64,000 nucleotides of DNA from Aquimarina sp. MAR_2010_214 (GCF_002846555.1 NZ_PJMS01000001.1:310001-374000), one strand, 5' to 3'; counted from the first letter of the stretch, positions 26,077 to 34,762 are shown. Notes: generated from the letters alone by a model not told the origin. A program made the numbers and translations.

Positions 26077-27308
26077 GACTCGTGGGTATTGGTTGTATGT
26101 ATGGTGACAGTAAATGTAGAACCATAATTTTCCTTACTTGTAAAAGTAATACTCCCTCCTAGGTTTTCCAAATGACTTTTCACAATATTTAGCCCAATAC
26201 CAGTCCCTTGATCTAACAAGGCGTTTTCTGCTCTAAAATATCGTTTAAAAATAAAAACTTGTTCTTTTTTTGGAATCCCAATACCTTGATCGATAATCTT
26301 AAATGTAAGGATATCATCCTCAAAGCATACCTGCAAATCTATAGTAGTATGCTCTCCAGAATATTTAATGGCATTATTAATTAGATTTGTAAGTGTAAGC
26401 TCTAAAATCTTTTCATCAAACTCTATAACATAATCATCAATATCTTTAGGATAATTTATTCTTTGCCCATCTTTTAGTAACATATTAGCATTATAAACCA
26501 CTTCGTTAACAACCTTACTAAGAGGAAACTGGCTATACTTATAGGTTACCTTACCTGTTTCTAAGCGCTCAATAGATAAAAAGTCATTAAGAATATTATC
26601 CAGGTACTTTACTTTATTTTTTATCGTGTCGAGATGTTTTTCTCTTTTTTCCTGTTGTTCTGTTTTGGTATATTTTCCGGCAAGTGTAGCCGAAGTAAGG
26701 ATACCACTTAATGGTGTTTTAAATTCATGCGAAACAAGTGAAAGAAATTTTGTCTTTAACTCACTTAAATCTCTTTCTTTTCTTAAAGATTCTTTGGTTT
26801 GAGCTTCTGCTTCCATACGCAGTGCTACTTCTTCTTTTAATTCTTCTATCGTATGATGTAATTCTACAGTACGCTCTTCTATTTTTTGCTCTAGCTTAAC
26901 ATTCAGATCCTGTATTTGTTGTTCTTGTTCTTTCCTAAGCGTAATATCTATGACCAGAGCCATTACATAGTTGTTACCATAAATTGCAAATGGGTTTAAA
27001 CCTGCCTCTACAGGGAATACTGTTCCATCTTTTCGTACCCCAAAAAGATCTCTCCCAGCTCCCATATGCCGTTTTTTACTATGCGCTATAAAATTGTCAT
27101 AATGTTTTTCATGACCGTGATGATGTTTTTTTGGTATCAAAGTATTAAGATGTTTTCCTACTAATTCATCTGCTTCATAAGCAAAAATATGATTGGCAGA
27201 TCCATTCGTTGCAACTATAATTTGATCCTCATTTACTACAATGATACCCTCTGAAATGGCCTCAGAAAGTAATTTGAAAACGTTATTGTCTTTTTCGAAA
27301 ACTTTCAT
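26073..27308 (-). CDS. PAS-domain sensor histidine kinase, FixL-like
   Basis: 411 residues, no membrane segment, so cytosolic. PAS domain ~10-125, coiled coil ~128-185, HisKA with H194 in LVSHEFKTPL, HATPase with the N box (NLINNAIKYSG) and G boxes (DQGIGI, GTGIGLNI). Inside the PAS, IPKKHHHGHEKHY leads to MGAGR and then the FGVRKDGTVFPV block. H66 and R86 are 20 residues apart, the spacing I recall between the proximal haem His200 and distal Arg220 of Bradyrhizobium FixL, whose flanking residues also align without a gap. Haem binding and oxygen sensing are thus inferred, not shown. It forms an overlapping pair with the receiver-Crp regulator. A TACTTTTG element sits only 5 bases before the ATG, so a very short or absent leader is possible. 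Confidence 0.9.
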   Translation of the reverse strand: MKVFEKDNNVFKLLSEAISEGIIVVNEDQIIVATNGSANHIFAYEADELVGKHLNTLIPKKHHHGHEKHYDNFIAHSKKRHMGAGRDLFGVRKDGTVFPVEAGLNPFAIYGNNYVMALVIDITLRKEQEQQIQDLNVKLEQKIEERTVELHHTIEELKEEVALRMEAEAQTKESLRKERDLSELKTKFLSLVSHEFKTPLSGILTSATLAGKYTKTEQQEKREKHLDTIKNKVKYLDNILNDFLSIERLETGKVTYKYSQFPLSKVVNEVVYNANMLLKDGQRINYPKDIDDYVIEFDEKILELTLTNLINNAIKYSGEHTTIDLQVCFEDDILTFKIIDQGIGIPKKEQVFIFKRYFRAENALLDQGTGIGLNIVKSHLENLGGSITFTSKENYGSTFTVTIHTTNTHES

Positions 27309-27344
27309 TCTTCAAAAGTAATCATTTTGATTTGTTACCAGAAC

Positions 27345-27387
27345 TGATTTATGTCATAAAAAATATGACTTGATCTAATTAAATTTA
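27345..27387 (+). promoter_or_regulatory. Crp/Fnr-type box plus -7 element driving the TerB-like/cbpA/cbpM operon
   Basis: TGAT-TTAT-GTCA at 27345-27356 and TAAATTTA (one base off TAnnTTTG) at 27380-27387; the centre-to-end distance is 36.5 bases and the leader is ~25 bases. The box could also affect the divergent kinase gene. Confidence 0.6.
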
Positions 27388-27416
27388 TATTCATTAATCG
27401 ATAATTTTTTTATGAT

Positions 27417-27821
27417 ATGAATACTGCTCAAAACATAGGAATTACATTTTATCAAAACCTAGGCAAGCTATTTTATGCAATTGCTGCATCTGATAAAGTA
27501 GTTCGTAAATCAGAATACGATTCTTTAAGAAAAATCGTAAAAACAGAATGGTTAAAAGTAGATGATATTGAAGATGAATTTGGTGTAGATGCCTCTTTTC
27601 AGATCGAAATCGTTTTTGATTGGCTTGATTATGAAGAATTGAGTGCAGAAGAGTGTTTTACCCAATTCGAAACATTTTTTAAAGAGCACAAATCTCATTT
27701 TACCGATAAATTAAAACAACTCATCTGGACCACTGCTAATGCTATCGCAGGTGCATTTTCTGGTAAAAACAAATCTGAATTAATGATGCTTGGACGACTG
27801 AAATTAATTTTTGAAAAATAG
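27417..27821 (+). CDS. TerB-like alpha-helical protein
   Basis: 134 residues, all-helical, with the TerB-type opening in which a small helical bundle carries an acidic motif: LGKLFYAIAASDKVVRKSEYDSLRKIV, later EIVFDWLDYEELSAEECF. TerB-like domains bind metal and occur in stress and tellurite-resistance proteins. No signal or membrane segment. It is the first gene of a three-gene unit with cbpA (22 bases) and cbpM, behind an Fnr-type box. Assignment to the superfamily is by pattern; the specific role is unknown. Confidence 0.6.
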   Translation: MNTAQNIGITFYQNLGKLFYAIAASDKVVRKSEYDSLRKIVKTEWLKVDDIEDEFGVDASFQIEIVFDWLDYEELSAEECFTQFETFFKEHKSHFTDKLKQLIWTTANAIAGAFSGKNKSELMMLGRLKLIFEK

Positions 27822-27843
27822 TAACTAATTTATTGGTTAGCAT

Positions 27844-28731
27844 ATGGAGTTTATTGATTACTATAAAATATTGGGTGTCTCAAAAAATGCTTCAGAAAGT
27901 GATATTAAAAAGGCATATAGAAAATTAGCCAGAAAATATCACCCTGATCTAAATCCTAATGACAATGAAGCAGAAAGAAAATTTAAGGAGATTAATGAGG
28001 CCAATGAAGTATTAAGTCATCCCGAAAACCGAAAAAAATACGATCAATACGGTAAAGATTGGAAACATGCTGAAGAGTTTGAAAAAGCTAAAAAATCACA
28101 GCAACAATCTAGAGGAACTGGACAACAACAATATCACAGAAATTACTCAGAAAGTGATTTTTCAGATTTCTTTGAATCTATGTTTGGAGGTGCGGGAAGA
28201 AGTTCTGCACAAGGTAGAGCCAGATACAGAGGCGAAGATTATAATGCAGAATTACATCTTGACTTGATGGATGTCTATAAGACCCACAAGAGAACACTTA
28301 CTGTTAACAATAAAAATATTCGAATTACCATTCCTGCCGGCGTCGAAAACGGGCAAACTATAAAGATTAACAACCATGGTGGGTCAGGAATTGGAGGGGG
28401 CCCTAATGGCGATTTGTATATCACTTTTCTTATTGACAATAAAACCTTGTTTAAACGTATCAAAAGTGATCTTTACCAACAAGTCGATATCGATCTTTAT
28501 ACTGCTGTTTTGGGCGGTGAAATTACCATCGAAACCCTTGATGGGAAAGTGAAATTAAATGTAAAACCTGAAACTCAGAATGGCACCAAAATAAAACTAA
28601 AAGGAAAAGGGTTTCCTGTATACAAAAAAGAAGGCCAATTTGGGGATCTTTTTATTACATATACGATCAAAATCCCAAACAACCTATCAGAACAACAAAA
28701 AGAATTATTTAGAACATTATCCAAGCTTTAA
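27844..28731 (+). CDS. cbpA: CbpA-type DnaJ co-chaperone
   Basis: 295 residues. J domain 1-70 with HPD at 33-35 ([10 protein letters not shown]), a Gln/Ser/Gly linker, then the two C-terminal beta-sandwich substrate domains of DnaJ ([36 protein letters not shown]). The zinc-finger Cys motifs of DnaJ are missing, as in CbpA. It stimulates DnaK ATPase and may bind curved DNA. The next gene encodes the CbpM modulator, the usual partner, 10 bases downstream. Confidence 0.93.
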   Translation: MEFIDYYKILGVSKNASESDIKKAYRKLARKYHPDLNPNDNEAERKFKEINEANEVLSHPENRKKYDQYGKDWKHAEEFEKAKKSQQQSRGTGQQQYHRNYSESDFSDFFESMFGGAGRSSAQGRARYRGEDYNAELHLDLMDVYKTHKRTLTVNNKNIRITIPAGVENGQTIKINNHGGSGIGGGPNGDLYITFLIDNKTLFKRIKSDLYQQVDIDLYTAVLGGEITIETLDGKVKLNVKPETQNGTKIKLKGKGFPVYKKEGQFGDLFITYTIKIPNNLSEQQKELFRTLSKL

Positions 28732-28741
28732 ATGTATTATA

Positions 28742-29035
28742 ATGACTAAAGAACAACTTATACCAGCAATAGAATTCTGTGCACGCCATGAGATAGAATT
28801 CTCTTTTATAAACTCATTACACGAGTTTGGATTAATTGAGATTATTACTATTCGGCAAACCGCATTTTTAAACTCTGATGAATTACCCAGACTCGAGCAA
28901 ATCATACTATTCAACAAAGAATTAGAAATCAATCTCGAAGGAGTTGAAGTCATCATGCGTTTACTAGAACGAGTTCATCAAATTCAAAATGAAATGAATA
29001 TGCTTAAAAGCAAATTAGGACTCTATGAGAATTAG
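28742..29035 (+). CDS. cbpM: Chaperone modulator CbpM
   Basis: 97 residues from the ATG at 28742; an upstream in-frame codon inside cbpA was rejected. The product has the CbpM/YccV pattern: a short MerR-like helical start (IPAIEFCARHEIEFSFINSLHEFGLIEI) then a long helix ending LLERVHQIQNEMNMLKSKLG. CbpM binds the CbpA J domain and blocks it. It is the last gene of the TerB-like/cbpA/cbpM unit, followed by a hairpin terminator. Confidence 0.88.
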   Translation: MTKEQLIPAIEFCARHEIEFSFINSLHEFGLIEIITIRQTAFLNSDELPRLEQIILFNKELEINLEGVEVIMRLLERVHQIQNEMNMLKSKLGLYEN

Positions 29036-29127
29036 TATTCATAGTAGTTCAAAAACTTAATCTGTACAGATCAAACTTTCAAAAAGGTAGCTTGATTACA
29101 GGTTTTTTTAATTACACACTACATAAT

Positions 29128-29160
29128 AAAAAGTGGGTTTCACTTGAAACTCACTTTTTT
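29128..29160 (+). terminator. Rho-independent terminator after cbpM
   Basis: AAAAGTGGGTTTCA pairs with TGAAACTCACTTTT (one G-U pair) with a short loop and a T run. Confidence 0.85.
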
Positions 29161-29175
29161 ATTCACTAATCAAGC

Positions 29176-29218
29176 TGATCAATATCATATTTTTTGATAA
29201 TTTGCTATTCTATTTTTA
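29176..29218 (+). promoter_or_regulatory. Crp/Fnr-type box plus -7 element driving the DUF3298 lipoprotein gene
   Basis: A perfect TGAT-CAAT-ATCA at 29176-29187 and TATTTTTA (one base off TAnnTTTG) at 29211-29218. The centre-to-end distance is 36.5 bases; the leader is ~16 bases. Confidence 0.62.
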
Positions 29219-29238
29219 TATAAATTAAAAACATTCAT

Positions 29239-30123
29239 ATGAAAACTCTTATCACTTGTTTCGTTTTTTTAAGTTTCATTGCTTGTAAAAAACAAACCTC
29301 TACTCAAAAACCATCAGAGCAAAAGGAAACTGAACAACATATAGAACAAAAAGTAGAAGATACGGTAATGGTTTTTTCTGAAGAAAATCTTGAGCTTAAC
29401 AAAGAGAAAACAAAAGCCATTAAAAAAGAACGATTAATAACAGCCAAAGATGATAAAACCAAATTACAGGAATTAGTAATTTCTAAAAGCTTTTTTAAGG
29501 AAGAAGACCTTTATGTTCTGGATTACAAATACCCATATCTCAATGAGAAAATTGACCCTTCGTATTCGGTATTTAATAATTTTATTACAGAAAATTATCT
29601 CAATATAGAAAAAACAGAAAATCAAATTCTTGAAGACAAAGAGTTGCTTTGCGACACCTTAAAAATCAATAGGTTTAGAGACAAGAGAATTATTGATTAT
29701 AAGATCTATAATGTAAAAAATGATCGTATTAGTGTAGTACTTTACAAAGAGAATTATTATTCTGGGATGTTATATTCTACATATCTCTTTGATTGTGTGA
29801 ACTTTGATCTTAAAAAACATGACTTCATTTATTTTGATGATTTTTTTGAAACAGGTACCGAAGAAGAAGTGTTTACAACTATAAATACAATTATAAAGGA
29901 AGGTATTCGTTCTGGAGATTTATTCTACGACTGTTGGGAACTGTCAAAAGGTGATTTTAAAGCTTATAAGAACAATTTTGTCGTAAATGATGATACTGTA
30001 GAATTTTATTTTGATGATTGTGTCATTTGCCCTTCCTACACGGGAACATATTCTATAGAAATCCCTATCAAAGATATAATGCATCTTATCAAAAAGTATA
30101 ATGATCGACCGATAATAGGTTAA
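29239..30123 (+). CDS. Lipoprotein with RsiV/PdaC-like DUF3298 domain
   Basis: 294 residues. Signal peptide with lipobox (FIAC, Cys16) followed by a Lys/Gln/Glu-rich linker (~17-70). The globular part has the DUF3298 pattern: paired strand-rich domains, with LNEKIDPSYSVFNNFI early and DTVEFYFDDCVICPSYTGTYSIEIPIKDI at the end. Similar domains occur in RsiV, which binds lysozyme, and in PdaC. Here there is no membrane anti-sigma part, so it is an envelope lipoprotein of unknown ligand. It has its own Fnr-type promoter, suggesting induction under low oxygen. Confidence 0.78.
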   Translation: MKTLITCFVFLSFIACKKQTSTQKPSEQKETEQHIEQKVEDTVMVFSEENLELNKEKTKAIKKERLITAKDDKTKLQELVISKSFFKEEDLYVLDYKYPYLNEKIDPSYSVFNNFITENYLNIEKTENQILEDKELLCDTLKINRFRDKRIIDYKIYNVKNDRISVVLYKENYYSGMLYSTYLFDCVNFDLKKHDFIYFDDFFETGTEEEVFTTINTIIKEGIRSGDLFYDCWELSKGDFKAYKNNFVVNDDTVEFYFDDCVICPSYTGTYSIEIPIKDIMHLIKKYNDRPIIG

Positions 30124-30210
30124 TTTCTCTATTAAAAAATTTCTCGGTTCATTATTATAACTTAGCAATTAAATGATTTAACAGTATAGATAACGATTAA
30201 AAAAGAATAG

Positions 30211-30510
30211 ATGAAAAGTAATTTTAGCAATATCATTGAATCAAAAACACCAGTATTGGTAGATTTTTATGCAGATTGGTGTGGTCCTTGTAAAATGCTT
30301 GCGCCTATTCTTAAAGAGGTTAAAGATGAACTAGGAGATACTGTCAAGATTGTAAAAATAGATGTAGATAAGAATCAACCTTTGGCATCAAAATATCAGG
30401 TTCGTGGGGTACCCACAATGATTTTATTTAAAGATGGTAAACAACTATGGAGACAATCTGGAGTATTGCAAAAAAATGATTTAATTGGAGTAATAAATTC
30501 ACATCAATAA
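30211..30510 (+). CDS. trxA: Thioredoxin
   Basis: 99 residues, standard thioredoxin length, with active site WCGPCK (C24, C27), the FYADWC lead and the cis-Pro loop RGVPTM. It reduces protein disulfides in the cytosol. Two bases separate its stop from deoC, and deoD follows closely, so the three are co-transcribed; the functional link to nucleoside catabolism is not obvious. Confidence 0.95.
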   Translation: MKSNFSNIIESKTPVLVDFYADWCGPCKMLAPILKEVKDELGDTVKIVKIDVDKNQPLASKYQVRGVPTMILFKDGKQLWRQSGVLQKNDLIGVINSHQ

Positions 30511-30512
30511 TC

Positions 30513-31157
30513 ATGATACTCAATACCTATATAGATCACACATTGTTAAAAGCAAATGCTACAGTTGATGATATTAAAAAACTTTGTACAGAAGCAAAAG
30601 AGCATCATTTTTATGCAGTTTGTGTAAACAGTTATTATGTTGGTCTGGCAGAAAGTGAATTAATGCATACAGATATTAATATAGCAGCCGTGGTAGGTTT
30701 CCCTCTGGGTTCTACCGTTACCAAAGTAAAGGCATATGAGGCTCAACAATGCATTGATGACGGTGCAAATGAAATCGATATGGTACTTAATATTGGACTA
30801 TTAAAATCAGGGTATTATAAAATTGTTGAAGAAGAAATAAGAGCAATAAAAAAAGTGATTGGGGAGCATACACTAAAAGTGATTTTTGAAAATTGCTACC
30901 TCACTGATGAAGAAAAGAAAATTGCCTGTCAACTATCACTGAATGCTGGAGCAGATTTCATAAAAACATCTACAGGTTTCGGAACCGGTGGTGCTACCTT
31001 AAATGATGTAAAACTCATGAAAAATGAAGTGCAGGATGTTATACAAATAAAAGCTTCTGGAGGAATTAGAGATGTAGAAACAGCAAAGCAATATATCAAC
31101 TTAGGCGTTTCCAGAATTGGCACTTCATCTGGAGTCACTATAGTAACTTCAAAATAA
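30513..31157 (+). CDS. deoC: Deoxyribose-phosphate aldolase
   Basis: 214 residues, TIM-barrel aldolase. The Schiff-base Lys is K151 in ADFIKTSTGFG; the supporting Asp (D89 in NEIDMVLNIG) and second Lys (K180 in IQIKASGGI) are present. It cleaves deoxyribose 5-phosphate to glyceraldehyde 3-phosphate and acetaldehyde, the step after nucleoside phosphorolysis by DeoD, encoded 6 bases downstream. Confidence 0.96.
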   Translation: MILNTYIDHTLLKANATVDDIKKLCTEAKEHHFYAVCVNSYYVGLAESELMHTDINIAAVVGFPLGSTVTKVKAYEAQQCIDDGANEIDMVLNIGLLKSGYYKIVEEEIRAIKKVIGEHTLKVIFENCYLTDEEKKIACQLSLNAGADFIKTSTGFGTGGATLNDVKLMKNEVQDVIQIKASGGIRDVETAKQYINLGVSRIGTSSGVTIVTSK

Positions 31158-31163
31158 AACAGA

Positions 31164-31862
31164 ATGAGTATACATATCGCAGCGCAACAGGGAGAAATAG
31201 CAGAAACAATTCTATTACCAGGAGATCCTATGCGAGCCAAATGGATTGCACAAACCTTTCTTGACAACCCTATGTGTTACAATGATATTAGAGGAATGCT
31301 CGGGTACACAGGAACCTATAAGGGTAAACCTGTCTCTGTACAGGGTACCGGAATGGGGATTCCCTCGGCTCTAATATACTGCCATGAACTTATTAATGAC
31401 TATGGAGTCAAAAATTTAATTCGAGTAGGCTCTGCAGGTTCATATCAAAAAGATATTCACCTCAAAGATATCGTTATTGCCATGGCCGCTTCTTCTACTT
31501 CAAATATCAATACTGCTAGATTTCTGAATTCAGACTATTCTCCTACCGTAGATTTTGAACTATTTATGAAAGCAATACAGTATGCAAAAGACAATAACAT
31601 TCCTATTAAAGCCGGAAATGTGTTATCCTCTGATGAATTCTACGAAGATAATCCTGATTCATATAAGCGTTGGGCAGAATTTGGAGTACTTTGTGTTGAA
31701 ATGGAAACTGCTGGATTATACACTATTGCAGCAAAATACAATGTTAAAGCTCTGGCAATTTTAACGATATCTGATTCATTAGTTACAGGAGAGAAAGCTT
31801 CTTCAGAAGAGAGAGCAACCACATTTAGCAAGATGATTGAAATTGCTTTAGGAACTCTATAA
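31164..31862 (+). CDS. deoD: Purine-nucleoside phosphorylase, DeoD type
   Basis: 232 residues, the length of hexameric DeoD. Motifs: LPGDPMRAKWIA (phosphate loop), RVGSAGS, VEMETAGLY (ribose binding) and TISDSLVTGE with the catalytic Asp. It splits purine (deoxy)nucleosides into base and (deoxy)ribose 1-phosphate, feeding DeoC. It is the last gene of the trx-deoC-deoD unit, closed by a hairpin at 31875-31902. Confidence 0.96.
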   Translation: MSIHIAAQQGEIAETILLPGDPMRAKWIAQTFLDNPMCYNDIRGMLGYTGTYKGKPVSVQGTGMGIPSALIYCHELINDYGVKNLIRVGSAGSYQKDIHLKDIVIAMAASSTSNINTARFLNSDYSPTVDFELFMKAIQYAKDNNIPIKAGNVLSSDEFYEDNPDSYKRWAEFGVLCVEMETAGLYTIAAKYNVKALAILTISDSLVTGEKASSEERATTFSKMIEIALGTL

Positions 31863-31874
31863 AATAGATATAAA

Positions 31875-31902
31875 ACCTCACAAGTTTTTAAACCTGTGAG
31901 GT
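31875..31902. terminator. Terminator between convergent deoD and usp genes
   Basis: ACCTCACA and TGTGAGGT form the stem; a short T-rich tail follows. It is symmetric enough to serve both strands. Confidence 0.8.
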
Positions 31903-31911
31903 CTTTATACT

Positions 31912-32751
31912 TTATATTTTAAAGGTGACCACTGGCTTGTTTGCATGATTTGCAATATCCTCACCTATGCTTCCACTAAAGAAATGTGCCAGACCTCGTC
32001 GACCATGTGTTGGAATTGCAATCATATCTGCATTGATCTTTTTGGTATAATTAAAGACTCCGCTTTCTACACTATAATCATTAAAGTAAGCTACCTTATC
32101 ATACATCTCCAGATTACCAGAATCTGCTTTAAAAAGGAATTCTTTTACTCTTTCTTCCATTTGATCCGAACTTCTAAATCGTTCTCCTGGTAAATTAACA
32201 TACAGTAAATGCACATTAGCATTTAAAGAGTTAAATAACTTGATTGCATTATGGTATGCTCGAATATTTTCAATTTTAAAATCGCAAGCAAATACTACTT
32301 CTTTAAGAGCAAAATCATCTGCTGGGTTTTTTATTATTAAAACAGGAATATCAGATGTACGCACTACTTTTTCTGTGTTTGATCCTATAAACACTTCTTC
32401 ATGCAAGCCACTAATACCATGAGACCCCATAACAATAAGATCTGCTTCATTTTCATGAGCTACTTCATTAATCTCACTAAAAACCTTATAGTTTTGTACT
32501 GTTTCTTTAACTTTGATACCTTCTAGATATTCTTTGTCTAAAAAAGTACTAAACCTCTTTTCGGCTAGCTTCATATAATACATAGCTTCATTTGCTTCTT
32601 GAGCTTCGTTTTTAATCAATACAGCTTCAGACAACCCTAGCATATGCAATACTATGATTTCAGCATTTTGTTGTTTAGCTAATAGTGCCGCCACCTGCAA
32701 TGCGTACTCTGAATATTCAGAAAAGTCTATTGGTACAAGAATTTTTTTCAT
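31912..32751 (-). CDS. Tandem-domain universal stress protein (UspA family), second copy
   Basis: 279 residues, two Usp domains. The first opens MKKILVPIDFSEYSEYALQVA and carries a full nucleotide loop, GSHGISGLHEEVFIGSNTEK. The second ends with THGRRGLAHFFSGSIGEDIANH, also loop-like. It shares its architecture with the gene at 24.1-24.9 kb and, like it, has a perfect TGAT-N4-ATCA box at the same distance from its -7 element, so the two are probably induced together. Confidence 0.93.
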   Translation of the reverse strand: MKKILVPIDFSEYSEYALQVAALLAKQQNAEIIVLHMLGLSEAVLIKNEAQEANEAMYYMKLAEKRFSTFLDKEYLEGIKVKETVQNYKVFSEINEVAHENEADLIVMGSHGISGLHEEVFIGSNTEKVVRTSDIPVLIIKNPADDFALKEVVFACDFKIENIRAYHNAIKLFNSLNANVHLLYVNLPGERFRSSDQMEERVKEFLFKADSGNLEMYDKVAYFNDYSVESGVFNYTKKINADMIAIPTHGRRGLAHFFSGSIGEDIANHANKPVVTFKI

Positions 32752-32772
32752 GATTATCTGTTTTTATACAAT

Positions 32773-32815
32773 CAAATTTAAAAGATACTATCGCCAATTA
32801 ATATGATAATTATCA
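32773..32815 (-). promoter_or_regulatory. Crp/Fnr-type box plus -7 element driving the second usp gene
   Basis: On the minus strand TGAT-AATT-ATCA (fully palindromic) spans 32815-32804 and the perfect element TAAATTTG spans 32780-32773; the centre-to-end distance is 36.5 bases and the leader ~17 bases. Confidence 0.7.
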
Positions 32816-32883
32816 TATCAATACAACACATAGAATGAGTTAAAAATAATTTTTTATCGTATATTTCTACAGTACTACAAACA

Positions 32884-33156
32884 ATGAAAAAACATTATAA
32901 CATTACAGTAAAAGGAAAAGTGCAAGGAGTCTGGTATAGAAAAAGTACTCAAGAAAGAGCCATAGCACTCCAAATTAATGGGAATGTAAGAAACCTACCT
33001 AACGGAAATGTTTATATAGAAGCTGAAGGCAATAAAAACAAGCTTAATCTTTTATTAGAATGGTGTGCTGAAGGTCCCGAATTTGCAAAAGTAGATGTCG
33101 TTTCTTTTGAGGAGAGTGTATTGCAGTTTTTTGAAAGCTTTGATATTTTACGTTAG
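32884..33156 (+). CDS. acyP: Acylphosphatase
   Basis: 90 residues, the typical size. The phosphate-binding loop GKVQGVWYRKST includes catalytic Arg19, and Asn37 in NVRNLPNGNVYIEAEG is the water-orienting residue. It hydrolyses acyl phosphates in the cytosol. It is divergent from the usp gene; no Fnr-type spacing is found on this side. Confidence 0.93.
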   Translation: MKKHYNITVKGKVQGVWYRKSTQERAIALQINGNVRNLPNGNVYIEAEGNKNKLNLLLEWCAEGPEFAKVDVVSFEESVLQFFESFDILR

Positions 33157-33231
33157 ACTTCATTTAGACTCTATTCCTAATGAAATCACAAATTGATTTA
33201 AGTTCTTGTTAAGTATGACATTTCTCATTTT

Positions 33232-33249
33232 AATCTGCTTGAACAGATT
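33232..33249. promoter_or_regulatory. Inverted repeat upstream of peroxiredoxin gene
   Basis: AATCTG-CTTGAA-CAGATT, an 18-base palindrome 127 bases before the peroxiredoxin ATG. It could be an operator; the regulator is unknown. Confidence 0.35.
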
Positions 33250-33375
33250 GTATTTTTAACTTATAGACTTAAACAGTAGGAATGAAAAATGCGCTTATGT
33301 ATATGTTTAGCAACCTTCCTTTTGTGAGGATCATATCATAAGTCTTTCTCTTACTTAAATTAAAACAACAAAACT

Positions 33376-34041
33376 ATGGAATCAATAGAAACAGAAACCA
33401 ATAGCATGCCCAGAATAGGTGATAATGCACCTGATTTTGAAGCACTAACTACACATGGTACTTTAAAACTTTCTGAATTTGCAGACGGAAAATGGATAAT
33501 TCTATTTTCGCATCCTGCGGATTTCACTCCAGTCTGCACAACAGAATTAAGCGGTTTTGCAGAAAGGAAATCAGAGTTTGAAGCCCTAAATACTAAACTC
33601 ATTGGTTTAAGTATAGATAGTATTCATTCTCATCTGGCTTGGGTAAATAATGTAAAAGAAAAAACCGGAGTATATCTCGACTTTCCTATAATTGCAGATC
33701 TAGACATGAAAGTTGCTAAATTATACGGCATGTTACAACCTAATGAAAGCGCAACAGCTGCTGTGCGGGCTGTCTTTTTTATCGACCCTTACCAAAAAAT
33801 CAGACTCATCATGTACTATCCACTTAATGTAGGTCGTAATATGGACGAAATTCTTAGGGTATTGCATGGCCTACAAGTATCAGATGAACACAAAGTGGCT
33901 TTACCACTGAATTGGAAAAAAGGAGATAAAGTAATCGTTCCTCCTCCTAAAACTCTAGAACAAATGGAAGAAAGAATATTAGACACTTCTTGCGAAAAAA
34001 TAGATTTTTATCTTGCCAAAAAAGAATTAAATCTCGATTAA
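33376..34041 (+). CDS. 1-Cys-type peroxiredoxin (Prx6 subfamily)
   Basis: 221 residues. The peroxidatic motif PADFTPVC places C54; the Prx6-type second half includes the VGRNMDEILRVLHGLQ segment and KKGDKVIVPPP. A Cys near the C terminus (DTSCEK) is not at the usual resolving position, so a 1-Cys mechanism is likely. It removes hydrogen peroxide or alkyl hydroperoxides in the cytosol. The leader is long (~219 bases after acyP) and holds an 18-base palindrome. A terminator follows the gene. Confidence 0.93.
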   Translation: MESIETETNSMPRIGDNAPDFEALTTHGTLKLSEFADGKWIILFSHPADFTPVCTTELSGFAERKSEFEALNTKLIGLSIDSIHSHLAWVNNVKEKTGVYLDFPIIADLDMKVAKLYGMLQPNESATAAVRAVFFIDPYQKIRLIMYYPLNVGRNMDEILRVLHGLQVSDEHKVALPLNWKKGDKVIVPPPKTLEQMEERILDTSCEKIDFYLAKKELNLD

Positions 34042-34063
34042 CTAATTGATAACAATACAACCC

Positions 34064-34097
34064 AACCTCCTGTTTTATTAATTCGGGAGGTTTTTGG
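34064..34097 (+). terminator. Rho-independent terminator after peroxiredoxin gene
   Basis: AACCTCC (34064-34070) and GGAGGTT (34086-34092) with a T run. Confidence 0.85.
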
Positions 34098-34131
34098 TTA
34101 TACACAAACAAAAATACCTCTAACAAAACAA

Positions 34132-34167
34132 CAAAGCCTACCAAGGTCTCCCTCCTAGCAGGCTTTG
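34132..34167 (-). terminator. Hairpin terminating the minus-strand YHS gene
   Basis: CAAAGCCT (34132-34139) pairs with AGGCTTTG (34160-34167); on the minus strand it is followed by a T-rich tail (TTGTTTTGTT). Confidence 0.6.
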
Positions 34168-34227
34168 TCAACTAACCAATCAATTATTGAAAAAACTTAG
34201 CATTACATGCAGCTCAATAAAACCGCA

Positions 34228-34677
34228 TTACTTTTTTATTTTAATTTTTTGCCAATTCACATCAGCTTTTTTCTGCAATTTTGATGCATCTTCTTCTAGC
34301 CATTTATCCAATGTATTAATACCCCATGAATTATAAAACAAGTATAATTTACCATCTCTTACTTCAAAAGTTTTAGGGTTTATATCTACTTTTTCGTTAT
34401 TTATTGCTACTGCATAAGCACAATATCCTCCATATTGTGGAACATATTTATTAGGATTCTTTTTAAATTTTTCCAAGTTTTTTTGAGTTGCAAATTTGTA
34501 GCCTACCTTATCATGAGTTGCTATAAATTTGCTATTACCCTTTACTGCTTTGTTATTGAAATATTCTGTAACATCATATCCTTCTGCCACAAAATTTTTA
34601 TTGGTATTATAATCAACTTGTTGAGCACTTGCTGTTGTTATAATGACTAAGAATAGTATAGTTAAAAATGGTTTCAT
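34228..34677 (-). CDS. Secreted YHS-domain protein
   Basis: 149 residues: signal peptide (TTASAQ) then a YHS domain with EGYDVTEYFNNKAVKG, YKFATQKNLEKFKKNPNKYVPQYGGYCAYAVA. Such proteins occur widely in Bacteroidota and proteobacteria near metal and redox genes; the YHS fold may bind a metal. It is periplasmic by its signal. It lies 85 bases after the DUF350 gene on the same strand and could be a read-through member of that operon. Function is unknown. Confidence 0.82.
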   Translation of the reverse strand: MKPFLTILFLVIITTASAQQVDYNTNKNFVAEGYDVTEYFNNKAVKGNSKFIATHDKVGYKFATQKNLEKFKKNPNKYVPQYGGYCAYAVAINNEKVDINPKTFEVRDGKLYLFYNSWGINTLDKWLEEDASKLQKKADVNWQKIKIKK

Positions 34678-34762
34678 ATATCGATTTTCTTACTCTTATC
34701 AATTGAGTCGTAAAAAAATACAATCATTACATTTTTAACATAATTATAAGGTATTTAAGCAA

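Noticed and set aside
27313..27320. TACTTTTG element before the PAS kinase as part of the same box set
   Set aside because: The distance to the 27345-27356 box is 37.5, not 36.5, and the start would coincide with the ATG; the box fits the divergent operon better.
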